A program made the position numbers and the translations under genes. A DNA stretch of 26,240 nucleotides from NCBI GenBank assembly GCA_038237665.1, contig JBBRYK010000034.1:1-26240 (forward strand). The letters are read 5' to 3'. The notes under the pieces are model-generated. The model searched no databases and was not told the DNA's origin. It saw nothing but the letters and a program-made list of their open reading frames with translations. This document shows positions 7,054 to 15,301 of this stretch, piece after piece (the stretch's first letter is position 1; every line of letters begins with the position of its first letter). This DNA comes from JBBRYK01 sp038237665. Its GTDB lineage: Bacteria; Actinomycetota; Thermoleophilia; Gaiellales; Gaiellaceae.

Positions 7054-8541
7054 GTGGCAGAGCCGCGCAAGCTGATCGTTGTTTCCAACCGAGGCCCGGT
7101 GACGTTCGCGCGGGATGCAGGCGGGGCGCGAATGGCCCGCCGCGGGGGAGGCGGGCTGGTCACGGCGCTCCGGAGTCTGGTCAGCTCGCACGAGGTGACC
7201 TGGATCGCGAGCGCGATGACCGACGAGGACCGGCTCGTGGCCGCCGAAGCAGGTGGCGGCGCGGTCGAGGAGCTTGCTCGGGACGGATCGCCGTACCGGC
7301 TCCGCTTCGTCACCCATGACGAATCGGCGTACGACTGGTACTACAACGTCGTCTCCAACCCGACGCTCTGGTTCCTCCAGCACTACCTCTGGGCGCTGGC
7401 GCGGGCTCCCGACGTCGATCACGGCCTCCATCACGCCTGGGCCGAGGGCTACGTCCCCGTGAACGAGGCGTTCGCCGATGCGGTCGTCGACGAACTGGAC
7501 GCCGCCCCGGACTCGGTCGTCTTCTTCCACGACTACCACCTGTATCTCGCGCCCCGCGTGGTGCGCGAGCGCCGCCCCGACGCGACGCTCGCACATTTCA
7601 TCCACATCCCCTGGGCGCAGCCGGACTACTGGCGCGTCCTGCCGGACCCGATCCGCCGGGCGGTCCACGACGGCCTGCTCGCCAACGACGTCGTCGGCTT
7701 CCACACCACCCGCTGGCGCCAGAACTTCCTGCACTCGGCGGAGGAGATCGCCGGCGCCGAGAGCGACTACAAGCACGGATCGGTTCGGTACGAAGGTCGC
7801 CGGATCCAGGTCACCGCACATCCGATCTCGGTCGATCCGGACGAGTTCGAACACCTGGCCACCAACGAGACCGTGCTCGCACGCGAGCGGGAGATCCTCG
7901 ACCGGCACCGCGGCCGGATCATCCTCCGCGTCGATCGAACCGACCCCTCCAAGAACGTCGTTCGCGGCTTTCGCGCCTTCGAAGTGTTCCTGGACGCCCA
8001 TCCGGAGCTTCACGGCGAGGTGACGATGCTCGCCCTCCTCGACCCGTCCCGGCAGGACATTCCGGAGTACTCCGAGTACCTGGGCGCGATCCAGCGCGCC
8101 GCGCGGGAGGTCAACGACCGCTTCCAGGGCGGCGGGTGGATGCCGATCGACCTCCAGATCGACGACGACTTCCCTCAGGCGGTGGCGGGCTACAAGCAGT
8201 TCGACGTCCTGCTGGTGAACGCCATCTTCGACGGCATGAACCTCGTCGCCAAGGAGGCGCCCCTCGTGAACGAGCGCGCGGGCGTCCTGGTGCTGTCCGA
8301 GAACGCCGGTGCCCACGAGGAGCTCGGGGAATGGGCCTTGACGGTGAACCCGTTTGATCTCACCGGCCAGGCTGAGGCGATCTACGAGGCGCTGACGATG
8401 CCGGAGCAGGAGCGCCGTCGCCGCCAGGAGGCGATCCGCGCCCATGTCCGCGAGCACGACCTGCTGCACTGGATCTCGGCCCAGCTCGCCGACCTCGAGC
8501 GCGGGGCCGATCACGCGGGCACTAAGTTACGGCAGCGATGA
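7054..8541 (+). CDS. otsA: Trehalose-6-phosphate synthase (GT20)
   Basis: 495 residues from GTG 7054. It makes trehalose 6-phosphate from UDP-glucose and glucose 6-phosphate in the cytoplasm. Family landmarks: LIVVSNRGPV at the N-terminus, the GGGGLVTAL glycine loop, DYHLYLAP, FIHIPWAQPDYWRVLP, GFHT, RVDRTDPSKN (R295 and K300 match the phosphate-contacting Arg/Lys of E. coli OtsA), and DGMNLVAKEAPLVNE near the C-terminus, which binds the donor. No trehalose-6-phosphate phosphatase domain is fused and no otsB gene is in the window. Its stop overlaps the moaC ATG by 4 bp (ATGA), so it heads a chain of cofactor genes to which it has no obvious metabolic link. Confidence 0.95.
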   Translation: MAEPRKLIVVSNRGPVTFARDAGGARMARRGGGGLVTALRSLVSSHEVTWIASAMTDEDRLVAAEAGGGAVEELARDGSPYRLRFVTHDESAYDWYYNVVSNPTLWFLQHYLWALARAPDVDHGLHHAWAEGYVPVNEAFADAVVDELDAAPDSVVFFHDYHLYLAPRVVRERRPDATLAHFIHIPWAQPDYWRVLPDPIRRAVHDGLLANDVVGFHTTRWRQNFLHSAEEIAGAESDYKHGSVRYEGRRIQVTAHPISVDPDEFEHLATNETVLAREREILDRHRGRIILRVDRTDPSKNVVRGFRAFEVFLDAHPELHGEVTMLALLDPSRQDIPEYSEYLGAIQRAAREVNDRFQGGGWMPIDLQIDDDFPQAVAGYKQFDVLLVNAIFDGMNLVAKEAPLVNERAGVLVLSENAGAHEELGEWALTVNPFDLTGQAEAIYEALTMPEQERRRRQEAIRAHVREHDLLHWISAQLADLERGADHAGTKLRQR

Positions 8542-8984
8542 GCGACCTCTCGCACGTCGACGAATCGGGACGTGTCCGGATGGTCGACGTCGGCGGAAAG
8601 CCGCTCTCGCGCCGGCGCGCGACGGCGACCGCAACCGTTCGCATGGCGGCCGAGACGGCGGCGCAGCTGCGCGAGCTGCCAAAGGGAGATGCGCTCGTGA
8701 CCGCACAGCTGGCGGGCGTGATGGCCGCGAAACGCACGTCCGAGCTGATCCCCCTCTGCCATCCGCTTTCGCTTTCGCACATCGAAGTGCAGCTCGACGT
8801 CCAGCCAGAGGCGGTGCAGATCACCGCCGGCGCGGAGACAACGGCACAGACCGGGGTCGAGATGGAAGCCCTGACCGCCGCCACCGTTGCCGCGCTGACC
8901 GTCTACGACATGGCGAAAGCGATCGACAAGGAGATGTCGATCGAAGGTGTCCGTCTGCTCGAGAAGACGAAGGAACCGGTTTGA
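8538..8984 (+). CDS. moaC: Cyclic pyranopterin monophosphate synthase
   Basis: 148 residues, normal size. MoaC converts the MoaA product into cyclic pyranopterin monophosphate during molybdenum cofactor synthesis. Diagnostic stretches are MVDVGGKPLSRRRATA near the start, KRTSELIPLCHPL in the middle and the active-site block TGVEMEALTAATVAALTVYDMAKAIDK near the end. Starts inside the otsA stop (ATGA) and ends inside the TTG of the next Mo-cofactor gene, so translation is likely coupled on both sides. Confidence 0.96.
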   Translation: MSDLSHVDESGRVRMVDVGGKPLSRRRATATATVRMAAETAAQLRELPKGDALVTAQLAGVMAAKRTSELIPLCHPLSLSHIEVQLDVQPEAVQITAGAETTAQTGVEMEALTAATVAALTVYDMAKAIDKEMSIEGVRLLEKTKEPV

Positions 8985-9463
8985 AGACCGCGGTCCTGAC
9001 CGTTTCCGACGGGGTTTCCGACGGCACCCGTGAGGACTCGAGCGGTGACCTCCTCGCCTCGCTGCTGGAGGACGAAGGCCACGAGGTGGCCCGCCGCGTG
9101 GTCCCGGATGACCAGGATGCGATCTCCGCAGCGATCGTCGACCTCGCCGGCGAGGCGGCGTTCGTGCTCACGACCGGGGGAACCGGCCTTGCACCGAGGG
9201 ACGTGACGCCGGAGGCGACGATGGCGGTCCTCGACCGGCGGGCGCCGGGCATCGCAGAGGCGATCCGCGCCGACGCGATCGCGAAGACGCCCCACGGGCT
9301 GCTCTCGCGAGGCGTCGCCGGCACGCGCCGCGGGACGCTGATCGTCAACCTCCCCGGCTCCCCGGGGGGGTGCAGGGACGGCTTCGCCGTGCTGAGGCCC
9401 GCCCTGGCGCATGCCCTCGAGCTGCTCGCCGGCGACCGCCGGCCGCAGCACCGCCAGACGTGA
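8981..9463 (+). CDS. MoaB/MogA-family molybdopterin adenylyltransferase
   Basis: 160 residues from TTG 8981, whose last two bases lie in the moaC stop (TTGA). The MoCF fold signature is clear: KTAVLTVSDGVSDGTREDSSG at the N-terminus, VLTTGGTGLAPRDVTPEA in the centre and GTLIVNLPGSPGG near the C-terminus. Members adenylylate molybdopterin before metal insertion. MoaB and MogA cannot be told apart safely from this sequence, so no symbol is given. Directly coupled to moaC. Confidence 0.93.
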   Translation: MKTAVLTVSDGVSDGTREDSSGDLLASLLEDEGHEVARRVVPDDQDAISAAIVDLAGEAAFVLTTGGTGLAPRDVTPEATMAVLDRRAPGIAEAIRADAIAKTPHGLLSRGVAGTRRGTLIVNLPGSPGGCRDGFAVLRPALAHALELLAGDRRPQHRQT

Positions 9464-10323
9464 CGACTGCAGCATCGACCTATCCGGTGCGGTTTGCGCG
9501 CCTCGTCAAGATCGAGCACACGGTCTTCGCGCTCCCGTTCGCCTACGCCGGTGCCTTTCTCGCCGTCGGCGACGTCCCGAGCGGGCACGACCTGGTCTGG
9601 ATCACCCTGGCCATGATCGGCGCCCGCTCGTTGGCGATGAGCCTCAACCGGCTGATCGACGCGGGCATCGACGCCCGCAATCCGCGCACGGCCTCGCGCG
9701 AGCTTCCGAGCGGGTTGCTCACGCCTCTCCAGGTGGGCGCCTTCTGCGCCGCCTCCCTCGCGCTTTTCCTGGCCGCCGTCTGGCAGCTGGACCCGCTCGT
9801 GCGCTGGCTCTGGCCGATTCCGGTCGCCGGCTTCGTGATCTACCCGTACCTCAAGCGCTGGAGCTCCATCTGCCACCTCTGGCTCGGCGCGGTCGACGGG
9901 CTCGCTCCCGTGGGTGCGTGGGTGGCCATCACCGGCAAGCTCCCCTGGGAGGCCTGGGCGCTCGGCGGAGCGGTCGCCGCCTGGGTGGCGGGCTTCGACT
10001 GCTTCTACTCGCTGTTCGACGTCGAGGTCGACCGGGGCCAGCGGCTGCACTCAATCGCGACCCGGTTCGGCGTCCGCGGCGCCTTCATCGGTGCCCGGAT
10101 TCTCCACCTGCTCGCGATTGCGCTCCTCGTCACGGCGGGCCTCGGTCTGCCGGTCGGGGCGCTCTACTGGCTCGGCGTGGCCTCCGTCGGCCTGCTTCTG
10201 GGCTACGAGCACACGCTCGTTCGTCCCGCCGACCTGCGCCGGCTCGACGCGGCGTTCTTCACCATGAACGGCGTGATCGCGCTCGTCTTCTGCGCCTTCG
10301 TGGCCGGGGATGCCGTCGCGTGA
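9460..10323 (+). CDS. UbiA-family prenyltransferase, MqnP-like (menaquinone pathway)
   Basis: 287 residues from GTG 9460 (GTGA overlap with the gene before). An integral membrane protein with about eight hydrophobic segments. Both Asp-rich motifs of the UbiA superfamily are visible: SLNRLIDAGIDARNPRTASRELPSG (binds prenyl diphosphate with Mg) and FDCFYSLFDVEVDRGQRLHSIATRFG. The first motif resembles the 4-hydroxybenzoate-prenyltransferase-like branch, which in actinobacteria includes MqnP, the prenylating enzyme of the futalosine menaquinone route. No other futalosine gene is in the window, so the substrate is inference. It sits between Mo-cofactor and cytochrome c genes, consistent with a respiratory role. 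Confidence 0.88.
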   Translation: MTTAASTYPVRFARLVKIEHTVFALPFAYAGAFLAVGDVPSGHDLVWITLAMIGARSLAMSLNRLIDAGIDARNPRTASRELPSGLLTPLQVGAFCAASLALFLAAVWQLDPLVRWLWPIPVAGFVIYPYLKRWSSICHLWLGAVDGLAPVGAWVAITGKLPWEAWALGGAVAAWVAGFDCFYSLFDVEVDRGQRLHSIATRFGVRGAFIGARILHLLAIALLVTAGLGLPVGALYWLGVASVGLLLGYEHTLVRPADLRRLDAAFFTMNGVIALVFCAFVAGDAVA

Positions 10324-10904
10324 TCCGGGCGCGGGACCTCGGCCGCAGATACGGCCGCAAGCGGGTTTTCGCCGGGATCGACTTCGACGTCGAGGACGGC
10401 GGCTGCCTGCTCGTCACCGGCGCCAATGGATCGGGCAAGACGACGCTCCTCCGCCTCTGTGCCGGCCTGGCGATTCCGACCTCCGGCACGATCGAGGTCG
10501 CGGCGGGTCGCGAGGAGATCGGATACCTCGCTCACGAGCCACTCGTCTACCGCGAGCTCACGGCACTCGAGAACCTGACGCTTTACGCGCGCCTGTATCG
10601 CGTCCCTCAGGGCCGCGAGCGGATTGGCATGCTGCTCGAGCGCTTCGGCCTCTGGGAAGAGCGGAACGAGCGCGCCGGCTCGTTCTCCCGGGGAATGCTC
10701 CAGCGCCTCGCGCTCTGCCGCGCCCTGCTGCACGAACCGCGGCTGCTCCTCCTCGACGAGCCGTTCAACGCGCTCGACGAGGAGGGTGCGGCGCTTCTCG
10801 ACCGCGAGCTCGCCGAGCTCCGCCGGCGCGCCACGTTCGTCGTCGCCACTCACGACCCCCGCCGCGTCGAGCCACTCGCGACCCAGCGGCTGGCCGTTGC
10901 GTGA
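10320..10904 (+). CDS. ccmA: Haem exporter / cytochrome c maturation ABC ATPase
   Basis: 194 residues from GTG 10320 (GTGA overlap). Single ABC domain: Walker A GANGSGKTT, a signature-like SFSRGMLQRLALCRALL, Walker B LLLLDEPFNALDE and the H-loop VVATHDPRR. The short size and the order followed by CcmB and CcmC identify it as CcmA, the ATPase of system I cytochrome c maturation, which with CcmB powers release of haem-bound chaperone. Confidence 0.93.
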   Translation: MIRARDLGRRYGRKRVFAGIDFDVEDGGCLLVTGANGSGKTTLLRLCAGLAIPTSGTIEVAAGREEIGYLAHEPLVYRELTALENLTLYARLYRVPQGRERIGMLLERFGLWEERNERAGSFSRGMLQRLALCRALLHEPRLLLLDEPFNALDEEGAALLDRELAELRRRATFVVATHDPRRVEPLATQRLAVA

Positions 10905-11542
10905 AACGCTGGGCCGGAGACGTCGGCGCACTCGCCCGCAAGGACCTGCTCCTCGAGCTGCGGGCCCGCGACACGCTGCCGGCGATGCTGCTCTTCGTCG
11001 TCGCAACCCTTGTCGTCTTCCACTTTGCGCTCCCCGCCGGAAGCTCGAACCTCGCCGCCCAGGGCCTGCTCTGGGTGGCGCTCCTGGTCACCGCGCTCCT
11101 CGGCCTGACGCGTGCGTTCGTGGCCGAGCGCGAGCAGAGCCTGCTCGACGCTCTCGTGCTCGCACCGTGCGACCGGAGCGCGATCTGGGCGGCGAAGGCG
11201 CTGGCCGTGCTCGCTTTTCTCGTCTCGGCAGAGATCGTTGCGCTACCGGTCTTCGCGCTCTTCTTCTCCGGCATCGGCTGGAAGATCGTCGCCGGCGTAG
11301 CTCTCGCCGACGTCGGCATCTGCACGGTCGGCACGCTGGTCTCGGCCATGGCCGCCGCGGGTCGCGCGCGCGAGCTGCTGCTTCCCCTGCTCTTCCTTCC
11401 GCTCGCAATCCCGATCGTGATCGGCGGCGTCGGTGCAAGCGTCGCCGACCACCCCGGCCGCTACCTCGGCTTCCTGGCGCTCTACGACCTCGTCTTTGCG
11501 ATCATTTGCTGGGCTTCCTTTGAGTATGTGGTTACGGAATAG
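10901..11542 (+). CDS. ccmB: Haem exporter protein CcmB, membrane subunit
   Basis: 213 residues from GTG 10901 (GTGA overlap with ccmA). Six hydrophobic segments, starting with LPAMLLFVVATLVVFHFAL, and the family stretch LLWVALLVTALLGLTRAFVAEREQSLLDALVLAPCDRSAIWAAKA. It is the permease subunit partnering CcmA. The gene runs 17 bp into ccmC. Confidence 0.93.
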   Translation: MKRWAGDVGALARKDLLLELRARDTLPAMLLFVVATLVVFHFALPAGSSNLAAQGLLWVALLVTALLGLTRAFVAEREQSLLDALVLAPCDRSAIWAAKALAVLAFLVSAEIVALPVFALFFSGIGWKIVAGVALADVGICTVGTLVSAMAAAGRARELLLPLLFLPLAIPIVIGGVGASVADHPGRYLGFLALYDLVFAIICWASFEYVVTE

Positions 11543-12209
11543 CCCGCTCCCCGCTCTGGCCGCGGCTGCCGGTGTTCTCGTTTGCACGGCGCTGGCGCTG
11601 GCGTTCTTCTACGTCCCGACCGACGCCGACCAGGGCTTCTCGCAGCGGATCTTCTACATCCACGTTCCGATCGCGCTGACGGCGTACGCCTGCTTCGGCT
11701 GGGGCGCCTGGAAGGCACTCCTCCACCTCTGGAAGCGGACGGAGGGAGCCGATCTCGAGAGCTATGTCGCCATCCACCTGGGGGTCATCTTCGGTGTGCT
11801 GACCCTCGCCACCGGCTCGATCTGGGCCCGCATCTCGTGGGGCAAGTGGTGGGTCTGGAGCGAGAAGCAACTCGTGCTCTTCTTGGTGCTCTTCCTCTTC
11901 TACTCGGCCTACTTCATGCTCCGCTTCTCGGTGGAGCCGGGGCCGCAGCGGGCGAACCTGTCCGCGGTCTACGCGCTCTTCGGCGTCGTCCTGATTCCGA
12001 TCTCGTTCCTCGCCATCCGCCTCGCGGAGAACTTCATCCATCCGGTCGTCTTCAACCGCGACGGCCCGCAGATGGCCGGCTCGCAGTTCGCCACCTTCTG
12101 CGTCTCCCTCGCCGCAATGATCGCCCTGGCGGCGACGCTCTACCGGATCGAGCTCGCCGGCAAACGGCTCGATGCCCGCCTGCGCGAGCTGAAGGAGCTG
12201 CTGGCATGA
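11526..12209 (+). CDS. ccmC: CcmC-family haem-handling protein with altered WWD motif
   Basis: 227 residues from ATG 11526, inside the end of ccmB. Six membrane segments. The conserved haem-ligand histidines of CcmC appear as H46 (IFYIHVPIA) and the His of NFIHPVVFN. The Trp-rich periplasmic WWD segment reads WGKWWVWSEKQ (residues 105-115): all tryptophans are kept but the Asp that normally follows the last Trp is Ser112, with Glu113 next. In system I this domain presents haem to the chaperone CcmE, which is not encoded here. The symbol follows neighbour order and length. Confidence 0.9.
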   Translation: MWLRNSPLPALAAAAGVLVCTALALAFFYVPTDADQGFSQRIFYIHVPIALTAYACFGWGAWKALLHLWKRTEGADLESYVAIHLGVIFGVLTLATGSIWARISWGKWWVWSEKQLVLFLVLFLFYSAYFMLRFSVEPGPQRANLSAVYALFGVVLIPISFLAIRLAENFIHPVVFNRDGPQMAGSQFATFCVSLAAMIALAATLYRIELAGKRLDARLRELKELLA

Positions 12210-12358
12210 CGACCTCCGAGAAGTACGTGACCGCGGCCTACCTCGTGGTCTTCGGGGCCGTGCTCGTCTACGTGCTGATCATCGCGACGAAGCTCGCGCG
12301 GCTCGAGCGCGACGTGGCCGAGCTGACCCGCCTCGCCCGTGAGCGCAAGGATGGTTGA
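12206..12358 (+). CDS. ccmD: CcmD-like small membrane protein
   Basis: 50 residues from ATG 12206 (ATGA overlap with ccmC). One membrane helix (about residues 10-28, AYLVVFGAVLVYVLIIATKL) followed by a charged cytoplasmic tail (RLERDVAELTRLARERKDG), which is the CcmD pattern: a single-span protein that stabilises the CcmABC-CcmE complex. Sequence is too short for a family match on its own; position after ccmC is the main argument. Confidence 0.75.
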   Translation: MTTSEKYVTAAYLVVFGAVLVYVLIIATKLARLERDVAELTRLARERKDG

Positions 12359-13139
12359 GCTCCTCTTCTGGCCCGCTCTGGTCGCCTACAGCGAGGCCGC
12401 GGTTGCCTATATAGGCAACGCACACAGGCCGGGGATCGCGGGTCGGCTCGGAACCTGGGGCGTACGCGTCGGCTGGCTCGTGCAGACGGCGCTGCTCACC
12501 GTGCAGGCAGCACGCTCGGACGGCTTTCCTTGGGCTACCTGGGCCGGCTCGCTGAATCTCTTCGTCTGGCTCGTCGTCGGCGCCTACCTGATCTGGGGCT
12601 GCCGGCCGCGCTACCGGCTGCTGGGCCTCGCCGTCATGCCTCTGGCCGCGCTGCTCCTTGCCCTGGCCCGGATCGGCGGCGGAACCGGCCTCGCCACGCA
12701 CAGCCGCTACTCGAGCGTCTTCCTGGTCTTGCACGTAGGGCTCGTGCTGGCGGCCTTCGCCGGCTTCACGCTCGCCGCGGGCCTGTCCGTCCTCTATCTC
12801 TGGCAGGAGCGCCGCCTGAAGAAGGGAGCCCCCGGCCTCCTGCGGCTCCGTCCTCCGTCGCTGCTGACCCTGGAGGCGCTCTCCGGCCGGACGATCGTCT
12901 TCGCGCTCCCTGCGCTGACCCTTGGCATCGCCGTCGGGTTCCTCCGACTGGGCGAGGACCGCGAGCGGTTCGACGCGCTGATGGCCGTAACGCTTCTGAC
13001 CTGGGTCGTCTACGGCGCGTACCTCCTGCTGCGCTACGAGCTCGGTTGGCGCGGGCGTCGCGCCGCGTACCTGGCTCTGATCGGGTTCGCGCTCGTGATC
13101 ACCGTCCGGCTGGCCCTCCCGGTGACCCACTTCTCATGA
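12351..13139 (+). CDS. CcsA/HemX-family cytochrome c assembly membrane protein
   Basis: 262 residues from ATG 12351, overlapping ccmD by 8 bp; an in-frame GTG at 12339 is possible. About eight membrane segments. The stretch YSSVFLVLHVGLVLAAFAGFTLAAGLSVLYLWQERRLKK and the following PSLLTLEALSGRTIVFALPALTLGIAVG are typical of the CcsA/HemX branch of the cytochrome c assembly family. Position directly before hemA recalls HemX of Bacillus, which lowers HemA levels, whereas position after ccmABCD recalls a cytochrome c maturation role. Sequence alone does not choose between them. No WWD motif like that of CcmC is obvious. Confidence 0.85.
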   Translation: MVELLFWPALVAYSEAAVAYIGNAHRPGIAGRLGTWGVRVGWLVQTALLTVQAARSDGFPWATWAGSLNLFVWLVVGAYLIWGCRPRYRLLGLAVMPLAALLLALARIGGGTGLATHSRYSSVFLVLHVGLVLAAFAGFTLAAGLSVLYLWQERRLKKGAPGLLRLRPPSLLTLEALSGRTIVFALPALTLGIAVGFLRLGEDRERFDALMAVTLLTWVVYGAYLLLRYELGWRGRRAAYLALIGFALVITVRLALPVTHFS

Positions 13140-14368
13140 CGATCCTCCGCCTCGTCGGCCTGTCCCACCATGTCGCGCCCGTCGAGCTGCGCGAGCGCGT
13201 CGCGCTGGACGCCGACGGTGCCGCCGCGCTGTCGCGGTCTCTCGCTGCGGAGGGCGGCGAGGCCGTGTGCCTGTCGACGTGCAACCGCACCGAGCTCTAC
13301 CTCGTCGGTATCGACGAGCACGAGGCCCTGGCGGCGCTCGGGGCGGATGACGAGCTCGCACGGGTTCTCTACCGTCTGTCGGAGGAGGGCGCTGCGTTGC
13401 ACCTCTTCCGGGTCGCCGCCGGGCTCGACTCGATGGTGCCCGGCGAGGGGGAGATCCTGGGCCAGGTGCGCGACGCCTATGAGGCGGGCGCCGCCGGTTC
13501 GGTGCTCGACCGGCTCTTCCGCCAGGCGTTGCACGTCGGCAAGAAGGCGCGAACGGAAACTGCGATTGCGGAGAGCCCGGCGTCGATCTCCTCGGCCGCC
13601 GCGGCGCTCGCGCAGCAGGTCTTCGGCGAGTTGCGAGGCCGAGGGGTGCTGGTGCTCGGCGCCGGCAAGGCGGCTGAGCTCGCCGCCCGGAGTCTGGCCT
13701 CGCGCGGCGCCGCGATCGCCTTGGTCGCGAATCGCAGCCTCGAGCGTGCGCAGGAGCTGGCGGTCGCCCTGGGCGCGCAGGTGACCGGTCTGGACGGGGT
13801 CGAGGAGCGACTCGGCGACGTCGACATCGTCGTGTCGGCAACGAGCGCCCCCGGCTTCGTGCTCGGCCGCGCCCAGGTGGAGCGGACGCTCCGCGCCCGC
13901 AAGGCGCGGCCCTTGTTCCTGATCGACATCGCCGTCCCGCGCGACCTCGAGCCGGCGATCAACGAGCTCGAGGGCTGCTACCTCTACGACATCGACGATC
14001 TCGAGGCGGTTGTCGCGGAAAGTCTGGCCGGACGCCGGCGTGAAGCGGCGCGTGCCGAAGTCCTCGCGGCGGACGAGGCCGGCCGCTTCAGCGAGTGGCG
14101 GGCCTCCCGCGAGGTGGTTCCGGCGATCGCGTCCCTTCGGGCCTGGGCCGAGGAGATCCGCACCGGCGAGCTCGCCAGGGCGGAGGGCCGGCTCGGCCGG
14201 CTGACCGAGCACGAAAGGCGCGCGGTCGAGTCGATTACCGCCCAGATCGTCAATAAGCTGCTGCATCTGCCCACCGTCCGCATGAAGGAGGCGGCGGCAA
14301 CCGCCGACGGAGCCGTGTACGCCGACGCGCTCGAACATCTCTTCGGCCTCGGGGAGGAGAGAACGTGA
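13136..14368 (+). CDS. hemA: Glutamyl-tRNA reductase
   Basis: 410 residues from ATG 13136 (ATGA overlap). First committed step of C5-pathway haem synthesis: reduces glutamyl-tRNA to glutamate-1-semialdehyde with NADPH. The N-terminal catalytic domain shows GLSHHVAPVELRERVAL and the nucleophile C49 in LSTCNRTELY; VPGEGEILGQVRDAY follows. The NADPH domain has GVLVLGAGKAAELAARSL, and the C-terminal dimerisation helix includes TAQIVNKLLHLPTVRMKE. No GSA aminotransferase (hemL) is nearby. Confidence 0.96.
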   Translation: MTILRLVGLSHHVAPVELRERVALDADGAAALSRSLAAEGGEAVCLSTCNRTELYLVGIDEHEALAALGADDELARVLYRLSEEGAALHLFRVAAGLDSMVPGEGEILGQVRDAYEAGAAGSVLDRLFRQALHVGKKARTETAIAESPASISSAAAALAQQVFGELRGRGVLVLGAGKAAELAARSLASRGAAIALVANRSLERAQELAVALGAQVTGLDGVEERLGDVDIVVSATSAPGFVLGRAQVERTLRARKARPLFLIDIAVPRDLEPAINELEGCYLYDIDDLEAVVAESLAGRRREAARAEVLAADEAGRFSEWRASREVVPAIASLRAWAEEIRTGELARAEGRLGRLTEHERRAVESITAQIVNKLLHLPTVRMKEAAATADGAVYADALEHLFGLGEERT

Positions 14369-14476
14369 AGGTCGCAGGATCGCGCGCGGTACCGCTCCCG
14401 GTTCAGGCGCCGACGGTCTTCCTGCGGGTCCGGCTGCGGCCTGGCTGCAGCGCGGCGCGGCGCGGGAGGCGCTCCT

Positions 14477-15301
14477 GTGCTCGTACGGCTCGGGTCGCGC
14501 GGCAGTAGGCTCGCGCTCACGCAGGCCTCGCTCGCGGCGGAGGCGCTGCGGCGGCCGGGCGTGGAAATCGCCCTCGTCCCGATCACGACGGCGGGCGACC
14601 GAGACCGCACGAAGCCGTTCGGAGAGATCGGCGCGCGAGGTGTGTTCGTGAAGGAGATCGAGGAGGCGCTGCTCGACCGCCGGATCGACGTCGCGGTCCA
14701 CTCCGCCAAGGACATGACCTCGACCGACACGGCCGGGCTGGCGGTCGGCGCGTATCTCGCCCGCGAGGATCCACGTGATGCGCTCTGCGGATCCGAGAGC
14801 CTCCGGCCGGGCATGCGGGTCGGCACGGCCTCGGTTCGCCGGCGCGCCCAGCTGCTCGCCCTCGAGCCCGAGCTCTCGATCGAGCCGCTTCGCGGCAACA
14901 TCGACACCCGGCTCCGCAAGCGGGGCGAGCGGGGCCTGGACGCGATCGTCCTGGCCGCCTGCGGGCTCGACCGGCTCGGCCTCTCGGACGAGATCGGCCG
15001 GCGCTTCGATCCCGTCGAGCTCCTGCCGGAGGCGGGGCAGGGCGCCCTCGCCCTTCAGGTGCGTGCCGGCGAGGAGGAGCTCGCCCTCGCTGCCGACGAC
15101 GCGGAGACGCGCCGTCGGGTCGAGGCCGAGCGAGCCTGCGTGGCTCTGATCGGCGGCGGCTGCCTCGCCCCCGTCGCGGCCCATCACGACGGCGAGCGGC
15201 TCGAGGCGCTGATCGCCGCCGAGGACGGGAGCTGGATCCACCGCCGGGCCGGCGACGATCCGGCCGCCCTCGCCGCGGAACTGATGGCGCTGGTTTCGTG
15301 A
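14477..15301 (+). CDS. hemC: Hydroxymethylbilane synthase (porphobilinogen deaminase)
   Basis: 274 residues from GTG 14477, supported by GGGAGG at 14464-14469 with seven-base spacing, the only clear Shine-Dalgarno start in this chain. Assembles four porphobilinogens into hydroxymethylbilane. RLGSRGSRLALTQA opens the protein, IDVAVHSAKDMTS holds the catalytic Asp region, RRRAQLLALEPELSIEPLRGNIDTRLRK binds substrate carboxylates, and the dipyrromethane cofactor Cys is in IGGGCLAPVAAH. Slightly shorter than the ~310-residue average. Confidence 0.96.
   Translation: MLVRLGSRGSRLALTQASLAAEALRRPGVEIALVPITTAGDRDRTKPFGEIGARGVFVKEIEEALLDRRIDVAVHSAKDMTSTDTAGLAVGAYLAREDPRDALCGSESLRPGMRVGTASVRRRAQLLALEPELSIEPLRGNIDTRLRKRGERGLDAIVLAACGLDRLGLSDEIGRRFDPVELLPEAGQGALALQVRAGEEELALAADDAETRRRVEAERACVALIGGGCLAPVAAHHDGERLEALIAAEDGSWIHRRAGDDPAALAAELMALVS

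Noticed and set aside
13034..15241. 735-codon minus-strand open frame across hemA-hemC
   Set aside because: Shadow frame in GC-rich DNA; the plus strand encodes HemA and HemC with all catalytic residues.
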